A stretch of 64,000 nucleotides of DNA from Laetiporus sulphureus 93-53 (GCF_001632365.1 NW_024468519.1:444831-508830), one strand, 5' to 3'; counted from the first letter of the stretch, positions 23,548 through 35,018 are shown. Notes: generated by a model not told the origin, from the letters alone. A program made the numbers and translations.

Positions 23548-26500
23548 ATGGTTAGTGAATTGGAATGTTATGTGTTGCTGTACCTTCATCCGGCTGTCGA
23601 ACAGGCGATTTCCAAGAAAGCGGGGAAGAAGGTTGCTGCCACGCCAAAGAAGGCAGGCGGGTCTAGCAAAGTTGCGAAGGCGAGTTACTTGCTGCGACTG
23701 AGCTGTCAATGAAGGATTGAGATCTGGTGGTGTTAGGCGGATTGGAAGGAGGGCTTTAAGAAGAAGCAAGTCGGCGTGTCTGATATGACCTTGTTAACCA
23801 CGATTACGAACGAAGCAATCAATGAGAACTTGGAGAAGAGATGGCTTGCTGGAGAGATATACACCTATATTGGATCTGTGCTCATATCCGTCAACCCGTT
23901 CAAAGGTGTGCTTTGTGCGATGAATGACAGTACTCGTCTGACTTGCCATTCGCAGATCTCGGAATTTACACAGATGAGGTGCTGCAGAGATACAAGGGCA
24001 AGAACAGGCTCGAGGTTCCACCGCATGTCTTCAGCATTGCTGAATCTGCATACTACAACATGAACGCCTACCATGAGAACCAGTGCGTCATCATCTCAGG
24101 CGAGTCTGGTGCTGGAAAGACGGAGGCGGCCAAGCGTATCATGCAATACATTGCCGCTGTATCTGGCGGTAGAGACAGCAGCATCCAGGAAATTAAAGAT
24201 ATGGTGCTGGCCACCAATCCGCTACTGGAGAGTTTCGGTTGCGCGAAGACGCTGCGAAACAACAACTCCAGTCGACATGTGGGTATGTTGCCTTTGTGCT
24301 GGATTGTGTCTGAATTCTGTCTAGGGTAAATACCTCGAGATCATGTTCAACGACCACGGAGAGCCCGTTGGCGCTCAGATCACAAACTACCTGCTAGAGA
24401 AGGGGCGTGTTGTCGGCCAAGTGGAGAACGAACGTAACTTTCACATTTTCTATCAGTTCACCAAGGGCGCTTCCGACGCACAACGAGGTCAGCTGTGATG
24501 CATCGATTGATTGAGGTCATTTCTGACTTCTACACAGAGGCGTATGGGTTACAGGGTCCGGAGGCATATGCTTACACGAATCTCAGTAATTGCTTGGACG
24601 TACAAGGCATCGATGATGTGCACGACTTTACTGAAACGATCGTTAGTGTTCCGCCCTGTCATAGAGCTCAACGCTGACGTGCACGCAGCGTGCCATGCAA
24701 ATCATTGGTCTGAACGATTACGAGCAGGGCGAGATCTTCCGTATGCTTGCGGCCGTCCTCTGGCTGGGCAACGTTCAGTACGAGGAGATGGACGATGGTA
24801 ATGCGAAAGTCTCTGATACTGCTGTCACGGATTTCGTCGCGTATCTGCTGGAAGTTGATTCAGCCTTGGTGCAAAAGGTCATGATAACGAGGGTGATGGA
24901 AACGCAACGAGGCGGACGGAGAGGTTCTGTATACAATGTCCCGCTCAATCCCGCACAAGCGACTGCTGGACGGGATGCACTCTCGAAGGCCATCTATAAT
25001 AACCTCTTCGAGTGGATTGTCTCCAAGGTCAATCAGTCAATGACGCCGCGGTCAGCCACTGCTCAGCTCATTGGTATCCTGGTATGGTTGTTCCCTCGTC
25101 GCGTTTGACATGGGGCTGAGTAGGAGAACACAGGATATCTTCGGTTTCGAGATCTTCGAAGTTTGTACAATGGTTGCTACTACAAACCGTCATTACTAAC
25201 AATTGTGCCAATGCAGGACAACTCATTCGAGCAGCTATGTATCAACTATGTTAACGAGAAGCTCCAACAAATCTTCATCGAGCTTACACTAAAGACAGAG
25301 CAGGAGGAGTATGTCAGAGAGCAGATCAAGTGGACGCCCATCAAGTACTTCAATAACAAGATCGTCTGCGACCTCATCGAGGAAAAGCGTCCTCCGGGTA
25401 TCTTTGCTGCTCTCAACGACGCGTGCGCGACTGCACATGCAGATCCTAGCGCGGCAGACAACAGCTTTATACAGCGCATGGCATCATTGTCGTCGAATCC
25501 TCACTTCGAGTCGCGCGGCGCCCAGTTCTTGGTCAAGCATTATGCTGGCGACGTCATGTACAACGTTGCTGGCATGACGGACAAGAACAAGGATGTACTG
25601 GTGAAGGATCTGCTGGATCTCGTTGCGAGCAGCAACAACCAGTTTGTACAGTCTGTCTTCCCAGACCGGCCAGATCCCAACAGCAAGAAGAGACCGCCTA
25701 CAGCTGGAGATAGGATCAAGGCAAGTGCTGTATAAAAGGCCGTATAGGGTGTCTCGCTGAAGGAAAGCACCCAGCAATCTGCAAATGCTCTCGTAGAGAA
25801 CTTGATGCGCGCTCAGCCTTCATACATTCGAACGATCAAGCCGAACCAGAACCGAAGTGCCACTGAGTACGATTCCAAGGCGGTCCTGCACCAGGTCAAG
25901 TATCTTGGTTTGCAGGAGAACATTCGCGTGCGTCGGGCTGGGTTTGCGTACAGGAACACGTTCGAAAAGATGGTAGAGCGATTCTACTTGCTCTCGCCTG
26001 CGGCATCATACGCCGGAGAATATACCTGGCAAGGGGACGCGAAGTCGGGTTGCGAGCGAATCCTTATTGACACTGGCATTGCGCGGGAAGAGTGGCAGAT
26101 GGGTGTGACGAAGGCATTCATCAAGAACCCTGAGACGGTAAGTAGCTCGTGAATCAACGGCACACGTCGTCTCACTCCTCTGCAGCTCTTCGCTCTGGAA
26201 ACGATGCGTGATAGATACTGGCACAATATGGCAGGTCGGATACAACGGGCATGGCGCAACTATATGCGCTACAAGCACGAGTGTGCTAGACGCATCCAGC
26301 GCTTCTGGAAGAACAACAAAGAGTCAATCGAGTATGCTAAGATCCGAGATTATGGTCACCAGATACTAGCCGGCAGAAAGGAGCGGCGGCGATTCAGTCT
26401 GCTCGGCTATCGCCGCTTCATGGGTGATTACCTTGACCTCAACGGCAAGAGCTCACTTGGAGAGGAACTTGCGGCTGCTTGCGGCGTTGGAGGTACGGCA

Positions 26501-28253
26501 TACAGTTCACTGCTACTTGATATCATGTATGGATATGATCTTCGTACAGCCGAGCAAATCACTTACAGCTCAAGAGCGCAAATACTGGTCTCTAAAACGG
26601 GACGGTCTAGTAAGCCAAGTCCTCGCTTCCTGGTTGTGGTATGGATGGACAATATCACACGATGTGACACTTTCACTCATTTTGAACCCGTGCTCAGACT
26701 CAGAAAGCACTTCACATCATTGTTGCACACGCGAGGGAAGGCCAGCTCTTCTACACGTTAGAGCGGAAGATTCCTTTGGTAACGATCAAGAATATTGCTA
26801 TGTCAAATTTGAGAGATGACTGGATGGTAACGCAGTCGTTCAGAACATGACTCACTTCGCTGATGGTTTGTGCAGGCGTTCAACCTTGGAGCCACTGAGG
26901 AAGGCGATCCTCTAATTAGTTGTATATTCAAGACGGAACTCATTACCCATCTATTGCGGCTAACACAAGGCAGCATCAATGTCACGATCGCACCTATGTT
27001 AGTGGGCGTGATAATATCGAACATAATATAGTAGGCTGATACAGGCGCAGGATCGAGTACAACAAGAAGAGGGAGAAGAAGGCGCATGTCAAGTTTATCA
27101 AGGACGAGACCGTTCCCCGTGGCGACATGTACAAGAGCCACACAGTGCATGTACCTTCCGGTGAACCACCAAGTAGCCTCTCGCGTCCTCCTCCGAAACG
27201 TAAGGAAGGTGTCGCTCGGCCTATCACTCAAGGAAAACTCCTTCGAAAGGGAGGGCCTTCAGATGTCCGTACCGCTTCACTTATGTCGCATGGTCAAGAT
27301 AGCTCACGAGTACGATCCCCAGAAACCAGCAGCATCTCGACCGAAGCCTGCTGCTCAGCCCTTGCCAGGCAAGTCCACGCCTGCGTCTGCAGTCAAGCCT
27401 AGCATACCTACGTCATCCTCGAGTGTACCTCACGCTCCACCACCTCCTCCCAGTCGAGCAGTTGCTGCCCCTCCTCCGCCTCCGCCAGAGCCCGACGTCG
27501 AGATGTACCGAGCGAAGTTCGCCTTTGAGGGCCAGGAAGGAGAGATGAGCCTCAAGAAGGATGATCTTTTTGAGCTCATTGAGAAGGAGGACAACGGCTG
27601 GTGGCTGGTAAAGAAGAACGGTGTCGAAGGCTGGGCTCCTAGCAACTATCTTGAATTAGTTCCTACGAAACCTAAAGCTGCACCCGCGCCGCCGCCGCCG
27701 CCGCCACCAGCATCTCGTCGGCCACCTTCTATGCAGCCAGCAGCGTCTGTTCCGGTTGCGGCTGCTGCGAAGGTGACCCTCAAGTCAGTAGTTGCAGACG
27801 CATCTGCAAAGCCTGTCGCAGTGTTCCCTGGGATGATGCCTGCCAACGGGTCAGCCGCCCCATGGAAAAAAGCTCACGCTGTGACTGCTTCCATGGACGG
27901 TGCTTCCGCCGAACACAGTCCTGCCAGTTCTCATCCTGCAAGTTCTACGGTACCGAAGCCTCCCCCTCCTGCACCAAAGCCGAAGCCTGGTCCTCCGCCT
28001 CTGGCTAGCAAGCCGACACATGTGGGTCCCCCAAAGGTAGGAGCAAAGCCGTCTGTACCTGTCGCATCGAAGCCTGGCGCCGCCGCTCCTAAGCCTAAGC
28101 CAGGAGGCTTGGCAAAGCCGGCTGCTCCAAGCGGACAGATGGATTTGGCTGCTGCTGTAAGTTACACTGCATTTACTATTGCTGTGTACGTCGGGACTAA
28201 CCTGCCGACGATAGCTGGCTAAGCGTGCGCAGAGGTTAGCTGAGGAGGACTAG
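23548..28253 (+). CDS. Class I myosin (motor, IQ, TH1, SH3, acidic tail)
   Basis: Actin-based motor for endocytic patches and hyphal growth, orthologous to yeast Myo3/Myo5 and Aspergillus MyoA. The ATG at 23548 is the entire coding part of its exon: intron 23551-23604 follows directly, then [10 protein letters not shown]. The motor has [19 protein letters not shown] (P-loop), [20 protein letters not shown] (switch I), DIFGFEIFE (switch II) and [11 protein letters not shown]; the Ser in the last is the expected TEDS phosphorylation site. IQ-like helices ([22 protein letters not shown]) follow near 26230-26310. The TH1 lipid-binding domain spans about 26340-27250. An SH3 domain ([20 protein letters not shown] to [10 protein letters not shown]) lies at 27507-27660, then a Pro-rich tail. 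The C-terminal Arp2/3-activating stretch is [16 protein letters not shown]. About 14 introns are present. All domains appear intact. Confidence 0.95.
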
Positions 28254-29569
28254 ACAGACTGCGCGGACATCACCATATTCTAGGTCTCAGGGAAATGTAC
28301 AAGATCATGTTGACGATATCTGATATAGAACACCGCCGAACTAGTCCACGTTGATGTTTTACATTGCTCGGCGTTGGCCCCTATTGCCGGAAATTCGTGA
28401 TGCCGGAGAGCTCTGCGGTATTCATTGTTGGCATCATTCTTGAATCCTTTTGTGGCGTCACCGGTGATTCGTTTGATTGTGAATTGTTGCTTCTGATCAG
28501 CGCTTTGAAGATCATCCGCCTACCGAGCTTCATCGGATCCATGATGAGCGCCTCAGACAAAACTTATTGAAACTCCTGCTCGTGTATAAAGCATGAGCAG
28601 TTGATGTCACAGCAAATCTTCCGATGACAGGTCAGCACCTCCCTCTATGTCAAACAATTGGAAGCGTCTTCATTGGCATGTCCTTTTCCCTCCTGTGCGC
28701 TCTCTTTATATTTCAATGCGACTTTGGCCGCATATTAATTGTCGGGAAGATTGTACGGTTTCGCTTGTGCACAAGTTCTCTATTATAGCAGAGCTTACCC
28801 TCAAGACAAGCGTATGACGAAGATTGTGGTACGTAGACAATCTCCAGCTATGTTCCGCGATTAGTGAGTTCATTTGCGCAGGTGGCCCTTCTCTGGTTGG
28901 TCCACGGTCCTCTGATTCCTGTCGCTACATATCAATCAGTACGTTACAGGCTATTAGATACGTCCGTGACGGCAATTACCATCAAAGTAAGCTGTTTATG
29001 GTATTATTTATGTCTCAGAGCGAAGGTGACAGTATCGATGTAGTTTTCATGGTTTTATCTCGTTGAGAACCATTCGAATCAAACTGCTTTGACAACTATT
29101 CCACTGTGAGTCTGTTTCATTCTGTAAAGTATTAATCGTGACGTCTGGGCTGATCATAAACCGTGGCTAGCTTGCTGAGCGTATGGCTGCGTTGGCTTTT
29201 TGGCAAATTGTGTTGACTGACCACTCCGTAAAGGCAGAATGGGCAACATCCGTAAGCGGTGTTCATCTCGTTTTAGTTCTCCGATAATGAAGAGATTGAC
29301 AGGCAGTGGTGGTCCTGCTCGTTCAAAGGTGAGGATCACTTCTTCGGGAATGGCGATTGAACGTGATGAACTTGCATAGCTTCTATGTCTACAATATCTG
29401 GACCCGTGAGCTGGTCTTTCTCAGCTAAAAACCGTCTATCTGACATTGGACACGCTGGATTTCAAGTCTTGATGAACACCCGATGCCGAGCGCCATTCAC
29501 ATTCACCGCCGTGTGTATCTCTCGCCACGTCGATTCATTTGCTTACCTCTGATATGCGTGATGCAATTT
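28254..29569. other. Mostly unassigned; possible 5' exons of the DUF6534-like gene
   Basis: No complete gene is seen. Around 28885-28940 a spliced frame reads VALLWLVHGPLIPVATY, and near 29375 there is FYVYNIW. Both resemble the first transmembrane segments of DUF6534 proteins. They may be upstream exons of the next gene or the remains of a related copy. Confidence 0.35.
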
Positions 29570-30538
29570 CTAGGCGCTTCTCTGCTTGATATCGTTCGGT
29601 GCGTTCAATCTGCCTGACCAAGATCTGATGCTAAACAATACGACAGCATCTGGTACCGGTTGGTGACATACACATTAATTTGTGATACGACATGTGGCTA
29701 ACCTATGCTCCACTGCACAGCATTGGCCGTGGTTGCGTACGTATCGACTGGCTAGCTCTTCACTAGATATTGCTACTTACAGGCGTACACAGATTGCTGC
29801 ATGACCAACTGCCCGCGTTGTTCAGCGTCATTGCTGTAAGTCGTCAAAATCATCTGCATTCGCCTCTTATATACTCCCGGAGCCTAGGTCCCAGCATCGA
29901 TGCAAGATATTACAGCGGCTATTGCCGACATTTACATTTCAGTGTCGTTGATATGGATATTGCATGCCAGCAAGACTGGACACGGACGGTACGTTCATCA
30001 GGCGGACGCAACAGGGAGCAGATTCTCATTGATCGATAGTATGGATGGAATTCTCCAACGAATCATCCTGTATACAGTGAACCGAGGATTACTCACCATG
30101 TGAGTATTCGCACATATATGATGGTTTCATCTTGCACCTGCTCATGCTGCCGCCAGCATCATGCAAGTAGTTCTTTGGGGCACGGTAAGCCGCTAATTGT
30201 GCATATATCGCAACGTAAGAGGCTGAACTGAGGGATTTTACGCGCCTAGTATTGGGGCATAATTGGCAGGGTGGACTTCGTCTGGATCATACCACATTTT
30301 ATGGAGAGCAAAGGTGAGTTCCGTGCCATTTCGTCATCGGAGCTGACTCTTGGACGTTCTGGCAGTATATGTGAACTCAATGCTTGCGGTGTATGCGTGC
30401 GGTTTGTGCGTCCGACACCCTTACTGATTGAGCCTGCGTAGGCTGAACGTTCGGAATCACTTGAGAGGAGCCAATAGCTTGAAAGTCTTCTCGGAATTCA
30501 TGGCTGAGGATCTGCTCCCGGACTCCCCGATAACCTGA
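29570..30538 (+). CDS. DUF6534-like multi-pass membrane protein (5' part uncertain)
   Basis: Resembles the basidiomycete DUF6534 family of seven-helix membrane proteins, which have no known function. Joined exons give ASLLDIVRSIWYRLVTYTL near 29575-29690, LLHDQLPALFSVIA near 29790, and VPASMQDITAAIADIYISVS continuing into LIWILHASKTG. The downstream segment is DSMDGILQRIILYTVNRG, LLTIIMQVVLWGT, YWGIIGRVDFVWIIPHF, then SKVYVNSMLAVLNVRNHLRG and a stop at 30538. The motif S-K-x-Y-x-N-S-x-L-A-x-L-N-x-R is characteristic of the family's last helix. Introns are short and frequent. I could not find a convincing start codon, and the exons before 29770 do not join cleanly. The gene may have further exons upstream or may be partly degraded. 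Confidence 0.55.
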
Positions 30539-31090
30539 GGGCGACGGTAAGGGTGTAAGTTATCGCACCGAAGAGTATTTCTGACGGACCAGTAGATTTT
30601 GAGAGGCGCGGTGATACGCGGTATGCCTGGATCGATCATTGGAACAGCCCTCTCTCTCGCAGCCGAGTCAACCGGCGATGAAGTCTGCTTTATTGTAGCA
30701 GTAGGCATAATCCATCTGGTGCACAGTGTAACGTTTGCGAATGCATGACGGGGTATAGAGAACAGACTACTGAATGCTTTACCGCACATCCACCACACTT
30801 CCTACGCATGGCCACACACATGGAATTTATGAATCGTCACAGACCCATCCTGGAGGGCATCGAGCTGCACTACGGGTATCTATAGAAAGTCCACGAACGG
30901 TACGGAAGAGCTACGGTGGGTATATGCATAACGACTGTCTTCCTTTACGATGACTACTTTTACGAGTTCAACATGAAAGGGGCCCTTTGCTTCCAATTAT
31001 GCCAGGAAAAACGGGGTCAACGGTTTCCCAGTGACTGAGAGCAATGTTGCAGGTCAGGAGCTCATGGCAGGTCCACATTAAAGGCACTTG
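30539..31090. other. Convergent intergenic region, nothing recognised
   Basis: This gap lies between the DUF6534-like stop (+) and the RNase H stop (-). No coding motif, tRNA or repeat was seen. Confidence 0.5.
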
Positions 31091-31833
31091 CCTAGGACAA
31101 AAACACAGAACTAATTTCGGCTATAAGAGGTCGAGCGGCCGCTTTGGCGAGAGAATCAGCAAGACTGTTGTGTTCGCGCGGGACGTAGAGGAACATGATG
31201 CGCAAGAAGTGTCGTTGCTCGTGAGCAAGTACTTCTTCGTGGAGTCGCATAAACAAATCGAGATTTGCCGGCCGCTGCCCTTGGCGATTACGCCAGCCGT
31301 TCTGCTGTTGCGGTGTGTCACAATAGGAAGCACGAGAGAACGAGCATGCTACGAACCTTCCAATTGTCGAACCACTCGGTCATGCCCTTCACGACATACT
31401 GGGAATCAGTCGCGATGATCCAGTACAAGTATTTCGAGCCGCGCTCAGCCGGGCAGAGCGTGTCACGATCATGACTACCAACGAGACGAAGCCCATAAAT
31501 CGCAGCTAGGAGCTCTGCACGTTGGCTAGTCCGCCTCCCATTTGCGTCGACGACATCGTCAACTGGGATGGACCACTGGTCCTGTTCTGAGCCCTTCGAA
31601 CCTATAGCGATTCCTAATCCAGCAGTGGCTCCCTGTTTGCCGTTGGACGAGCAGGCTCCGTCGGTGAATATAACTCGATGGTGATGGCAGCACTGATCCT
31701 TCTTTTGATTGCCGCAGGGGACGAGAAATCGTTTGCACTTGGAGCAAGAGACGAATATGCTGTCGACGTGTGGTCCGCATCCTTTGCAGACGTGGAATAA
31801 GCGTTCAGACGACATTATATTATCGGAGGACAT
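31091..31833 (-). CDS. Stand-alone RNase H type-1 protein with Cys-rich N-terminus
   Basis: The RNase H fold degrades the RNA strand of RNA-DNA hybrids. The ATG at 31833 leads into a cysteine-rich segment with CKGCG...CSKCKRFLVPCG and QCCHHH, which looks like a small zinc-binding module. The catalytic domain follows: VIFTDGACSSNG (first Asp), SQRAELLAAIYG (Glu), IIATDSQYVVKGM (second Asp). After one intron of about 55 nt comes NGWRNRQGQRPANLDLFMRL and VPREHNSLADSLAKAAA, carrying the final Asp. All four acidic residues are present, so it is probably active. The size (about 225 residues) fits a cellular type-1 enzyme and there is no reverse transcriptase nearby. A decayed paralogue lies at 36140-36460 on the same strand. 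Confidence 0.82.
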
Positions 31834-32531
31834 TTCCGCTTTGACTTATTTTACTTTCTTATGCATTAGAACAATGAAAAACAGAATGATCCTTGTACCC
31901 ACCGACTGAAGACACGGGGAGGACGGGGGAGGACGAGGAGATGTAGGCGAGACGAGGGCCGGCCGAGATAAAGCTCCTTGCTGCCAAACGCCTGGACGTA
32001 CCGGAAACCACGTCGCGGCCACATAACCCTTTTTTAGAGTACTTCTTTTTTCCTCCTCTGTCCGCACTTTTACCAATTTAGACGCTGTAGCCTCGCTATA
32101 TGATCGCGCTGGTTACAACCAGATAAATCCCGGCAGTCCTGTTATGCCACGACACTGGTTTCAATCCTATCTGCACGCCACATGACACGCTTGCAAGCCA
32201 GTGACTGCTGTACCACGGCTATCACTGACGTCCTGGCTGGTCACTGTTGACCTTACACAGGCTTGATTTTCCTTCGCGGTAGCGTCGGTATGTGAACGAA
32301 CGAGAATTGCGGTCGACAAGTGAGAAATCAACGTGGGACATCTTTGACGCGATCGGCGCAGTACGCGGTCACATCCTCACGTGACCGTGTTTTGCATATC
32401 AAAGTTGTCGGTTGCAACGTCGAACTCTCGTGGCTAGTTGATAGATCTCAGGTTTGCTCTACTCTCTGCGTTCGGGTTCACGCGTCAATCCACCCACCCT
32501 ATACTGTGTCGCTCCTCGCCCGCCAGCAACT
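31834..32531. other. Divergent intergenic region with CGGTCAC/GTGACCG inverted repeat
   Basis: This gap separates the minus-strand RNase H gene from the plus-strand HNH-type gene. It contains CGGTCAC (32366-32372) and its inverse GTGACCG (32381-32387), overlapping an E-box CACGTGAC about 150 bp before the downstream start. An AT-richer, A-tract-containing stretch lies near 32030. Confidence 0.4.
32366..32387. promoter_or_regulatory. Inverted GGTCAC/GTGACC pair with E-box
   Basis: Two 7-bp half-sites, CGGTCAC and GTGACCG, face each other across 8 bp and overlap CACGTGAC. The site sits 145 bp upstream of the predicted start at 32532. A related arrangement occurs at 61759-61776. A binding factor is not identified. 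Confidence 0.35.
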
Positions 32532-33943
32532 GATGGCTCTGAATAGTCAACCTGACAGCTCTATATTATCCACTGGTGACTCTAAAGTTGTAATGGGTCC
32601 TCTACCATTGGAGTCGCTTTCCACCGTTGTCGACGACGAGTCACCCACTCAGTGCTATCATTTTATCCCACTGGACATGAAGGAACAGATCCATTATGTG
32701 CGTCTATGTCTCGTGGTGGTCTTGTCACCACCGACGTGATCGTCACTAGATGCATGCCTATGAGTGGCACTGGGGTTTGGCGAAGGATACTCTCGATCTA
32801 GAAGCACCATCAAATATCATAACCTGTGAGGATTTTTTTTTCTTTCTCATTGTGTCCTTGCTCACATTGGCGCCACAGTATGCCCAGACATGCATGCCCA
32901 CCTTCAAGCAAGGTGCTGGGTTCTGATCCCGACGCGTAGTGCCATCGACTCCATCATCGACATGTCCAAGCACAATTATTCCTGGCCTGATTGGCATGGT
33001 GATGATTGTCGTCGGAGCAGCTATCCAGTACGTTGACGATGTCTTTGATTGATGCATTGTGGCTTAATATGAGCTTTGCTAGCTTAACGAAGATAAATTA
33101 TATGAGTACGAGCTGGTTCCTACCGGACTCGACGTCCCGCTGCACAGTCAGATGTTCGGCTCTTCCCACCGCTACGATGCCTCATATGACCAACTTCCTC
33201 ATGTCGTCTCTCGTGTGCATCCCTACTTTGTCATTCTCCACTTCAACAAAATGGTTTCCGACTGGACCTTTCCATTGTCACGGCTTCCTCCCCGAATGAC
33301 AAATAAACTTACAAATAGTTTGGTTGCCATAGTCTCCAGATGGCAGACTGGCATTCCTGCGTCATTCCTGGCTCCCTGCTCTTCACGGCGTTCCCGCTCT
33401 GAAGCCAGCTTGGACGATGACACTGACAAAACTTCCCCGTCGAAGCGGCAGAAGCGTTCGGATGGCTCCTCCCCATCGAAGCAGCAGAAGCGCTCGGATG
33501 GCTCCTCCAAAGTACCAGAATTGACAAATGGTGCTGCATGTCCTGAAAAAAGCAACGATGCCAAGTTACGTACGACATCGCGCATCAAAACTATGCTGTT
33601 TTCCGATGCACCCCTCCCTCTCCTGGATGTGGCCCATCTACCCATTGAGCCAGTCGACATTCCTACCTGGCTGACTGCGGTGCAGTCCGCCAAGAGTGCT
33701 CCTTCAGAAGACAAGGGCAAGAATGTGTTCAATGGTGAGGCTCGGGGTCCAACAGTCAATGGCGAGCCTCGAGATCCAACATTCGACGCATACAGAGCTG
33801 AGCCCTGCCGGGATGGCCAGAAGCTCATCGCAGATGGAGTCAAGTTCTCCCGCATTTCGTTGCTTAGTCGGGAGCTCGATACTGCGTATTTTAGCAGCCA
33901 CGATTGGGCATGGAAGAAGCGTTGCAGCCAGTTATGGAGGTAA
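32532..33943 (+). CDS. Hypothetical protein resembling basidiomycete HNH-type proteins
   Basis: Four exons can be joined. The first begins MALNSQPDSSILS and ends MKEQIHY at about 32698. The second reads MHAYEWHWGLAKDTLDLEAP then SNIIT. The third is CPDMHAHLQARCWVLIPTR followed by SAIDSIIDMSKHNYSWPDWH. The fourth starts LNEDKLYEYELVPTGLDVPL, continues SYDQLPHVVSRVHPYFVI, and runs to the stop at 33943. The pattern LD.xxNII.L..D.H and the later LP...S.VHP.FVI resemble fungal proteins often labelled HNH nuclease-domain, by my recollection of the family. The His residues of a full HNH motif are not all evident, so activity is unproven. The C-terminal part is low-complexity, with a 12-residue repeat rich in Ser, Lys and Gln. 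The last exon is partly duplicated downstream at 35221. Confidence 0.55.
33434..33505 (+). repeat. Two-copy 36-bp tandem repeat in coding sequence
   Basis: Two adjacent 36-bp units differ at 4 positions and encode S-P-S-K-[RQ]-Q-K-R-S-D-G-S twice. The basic residues could form a nuclear-localisation-like patch. The repeat lies inside the last exon of the HNH-type gene. Confidence 0.8.
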
Positions 33944-33962
33944 CAGCTTAGTAGATTGTCTG
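33887..33962 (+). repeat. Copy A of duplicated 3' gene end
   Basis: This stretch, holding the last codons and stop of the HNH-type gene, recurs imperfectly at 35221-35326. Both begin GCGTATTT[TC]AGCAGCCACG and share ATTGGGCATGGAA. Copy A lacks a short in-frame segment (near GACCATCGACCG in copy B), which brings its stop directly after LWR. Confidence 0.75.
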
Positions 33963-33965
33963 TTA
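33961..33965 (+). repeat. 5-bp target-site duplication (left), TGTTA
   Basis: TGTTA directly abuts the left end of the LTR element and recurs at 35216-35220 directly after its right end. That is the expected size for an LTR retrotransposon insertion. Confidence 0.85.
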
Positions 33966-34162
33966 TGTTGACAGTTCGCACCAGACTGGGCTAGCTGTAG
34001 GGTAAAGCACGTATACCGAGGGGCAAACCGATGCCCCCCCTGTATAATATCTGCCTACATATACATAAGACACTATGCGCACGGACCACCCGGCACCTCC
34101 CATTTAGCCCAACCCGCAGGCTAATATCCCAGCGGTGTGGCGTAGCTCGCCAGAATCCAACA
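33966..34162 (-). repeat. 3' LTR of the gag-only element
   Basis: 197-bp long terminal repeat starting TGTTGACAG and ending CCAACA on the plus strand. It differs from the partner LTR at three sites, all transitions within CpG context. Confidence 0.92.
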
Positions 34163-34174
34163 CTCCCCCTCGAG
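34163..34174 (-). other. Putative polypurine tract
   Basis: Read on the minus strand the 12 bases are CTCGAGGGGGAG, immediately upstream of the 3' LTR. This is the normal position and composition of the plus-strand primer of an LTR element. Confidence 0.65.
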
Positions 34175-34200
34175 CCAGCCACCCCTGCACCCCTCTTGCC

Positions 34201-34980
34201 TTACCAGGCAAATCCCTCGTCGCTAGCGACCCCGGCGTTATAGGACTTCGTGCGGGCCGGACATCCGAGTGCCAGATGATCCGTGCTCCCGCAGAGGAAG
34301 CATGCGCGCGCCTTTCTCTTCTTCTTCCCACCGGCTACGGCTAGCGCCGTTTCGGACATGGTCTTCCCCCGGCCTACTCGGGCTTCCTCGTTGAGCGCCA
34401 GCGCCGCTACCTGCTCCACCGTCCATAGCTTCCGGTCGACCGCGTCGAGCTTCGTCTCGACCATATTGAGCTCCTCGCGGAGTCCAACGACCGCTATGAT
34501 GGCCTGCAGCTTCTTCGGCACCTCTTCGCCTATCGCCTCTAAGCCCCGCGCTAACCCTCGGACCCGACCAATCCACCCTTCCACCGACTCTTCGGCGGTC
34601 ATACCTGCATTTAGGAGCGCCCTCCATCTCGTGACCTCGGTGGCGAGCCCCCGGCTCATGTGCACAGCCTTGAGCTGATCCCACATGTTCTCCGGGTCTC
34701 GCTCCCCCTGAACGTGGACAAGTTGATCAGCTTCCAAATGAAGCACGATCTCACCCCATGCCCTTTTCACCAGTTTCGTGTCCCGTGCTGCCCTCGCCGC
34801 CTCTATGGCCTTCTGCATTTCAGCCTCAGTTGCACCAACCTTGTACTCGAACTCCACGACCTCCCATAGCCCCTTCCTAGTCAGCTCTGCCTCCATGTAC
34901 ATCACCCACTGTGCATAGTTGCTCCCGTTGAGCGGCATGAACTTGGCGTCCTTGTTGGTGGCTGCTGATTCAGTAGACAT
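34201..34980 (-). CDS. Copia-type Gag protein with zinc knuckle
   Basis: Uninterrupted 259-codon frame from ATG 34980, just inside the 5' LTR. The N-terminal part, FMPLNGSNYAQWVMYMEAEL followed by TRKGLWEVVE, is the UBN2/gag domain of Ty1/copia elements. It continues through ENMWDQLKAVH and LREELNMVETKLDAVDRKLW. Near the C-terminus, CFLCGSTDHLALGC is a C-x2-C-x4-H-x4-C nucleic-acid-binding knuckle. It should form virus-like particles that package the element RNA. The frame is intact with no stop codon or frameshift. A stop directly after DEGFAW ends the protein, with no downstream pol frame. Confidence 0.92.
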   Translation of the reverse strand: MSTESAATNKDAKFMPLNGSNYAQWVMYMEAELTRKGLWEVVEFEYKVGATEAEMQKAIEAARAARDTKLVKRAWGEIVLHLEADQLVHVQGERDPENMWDQLKAVHMSRGLATEVTRWRALLNAGMTAEESVEGWIGRVRGLARGLEAIGEEVPKKLQAIIAVVGLREELNMVETKLDAVDRKLWTVEQVAALALNEEARVGRGKTMSETALAVAGGKKKRKARACFLCGSTDHLALGCPARTKSYNAGVASDEGFAW

Positions 34981-35018
34981 CGTCGAGAGAGAGAGATTAA
35001 AGGTGAGTGATCGGTTTG

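Noticed and set aside
27680..27710. GCC trinucleotide run as a microsatellite of note
   Set aside because: It encodes the poly-proline segment expected after the SH3 domain of fungal class I myosins.
33223..33981. 252-codon minus-strand frame
   Set aside because: Antisense to the last exon of the HNH-type gene, which has better exon joins and family-like patterns.
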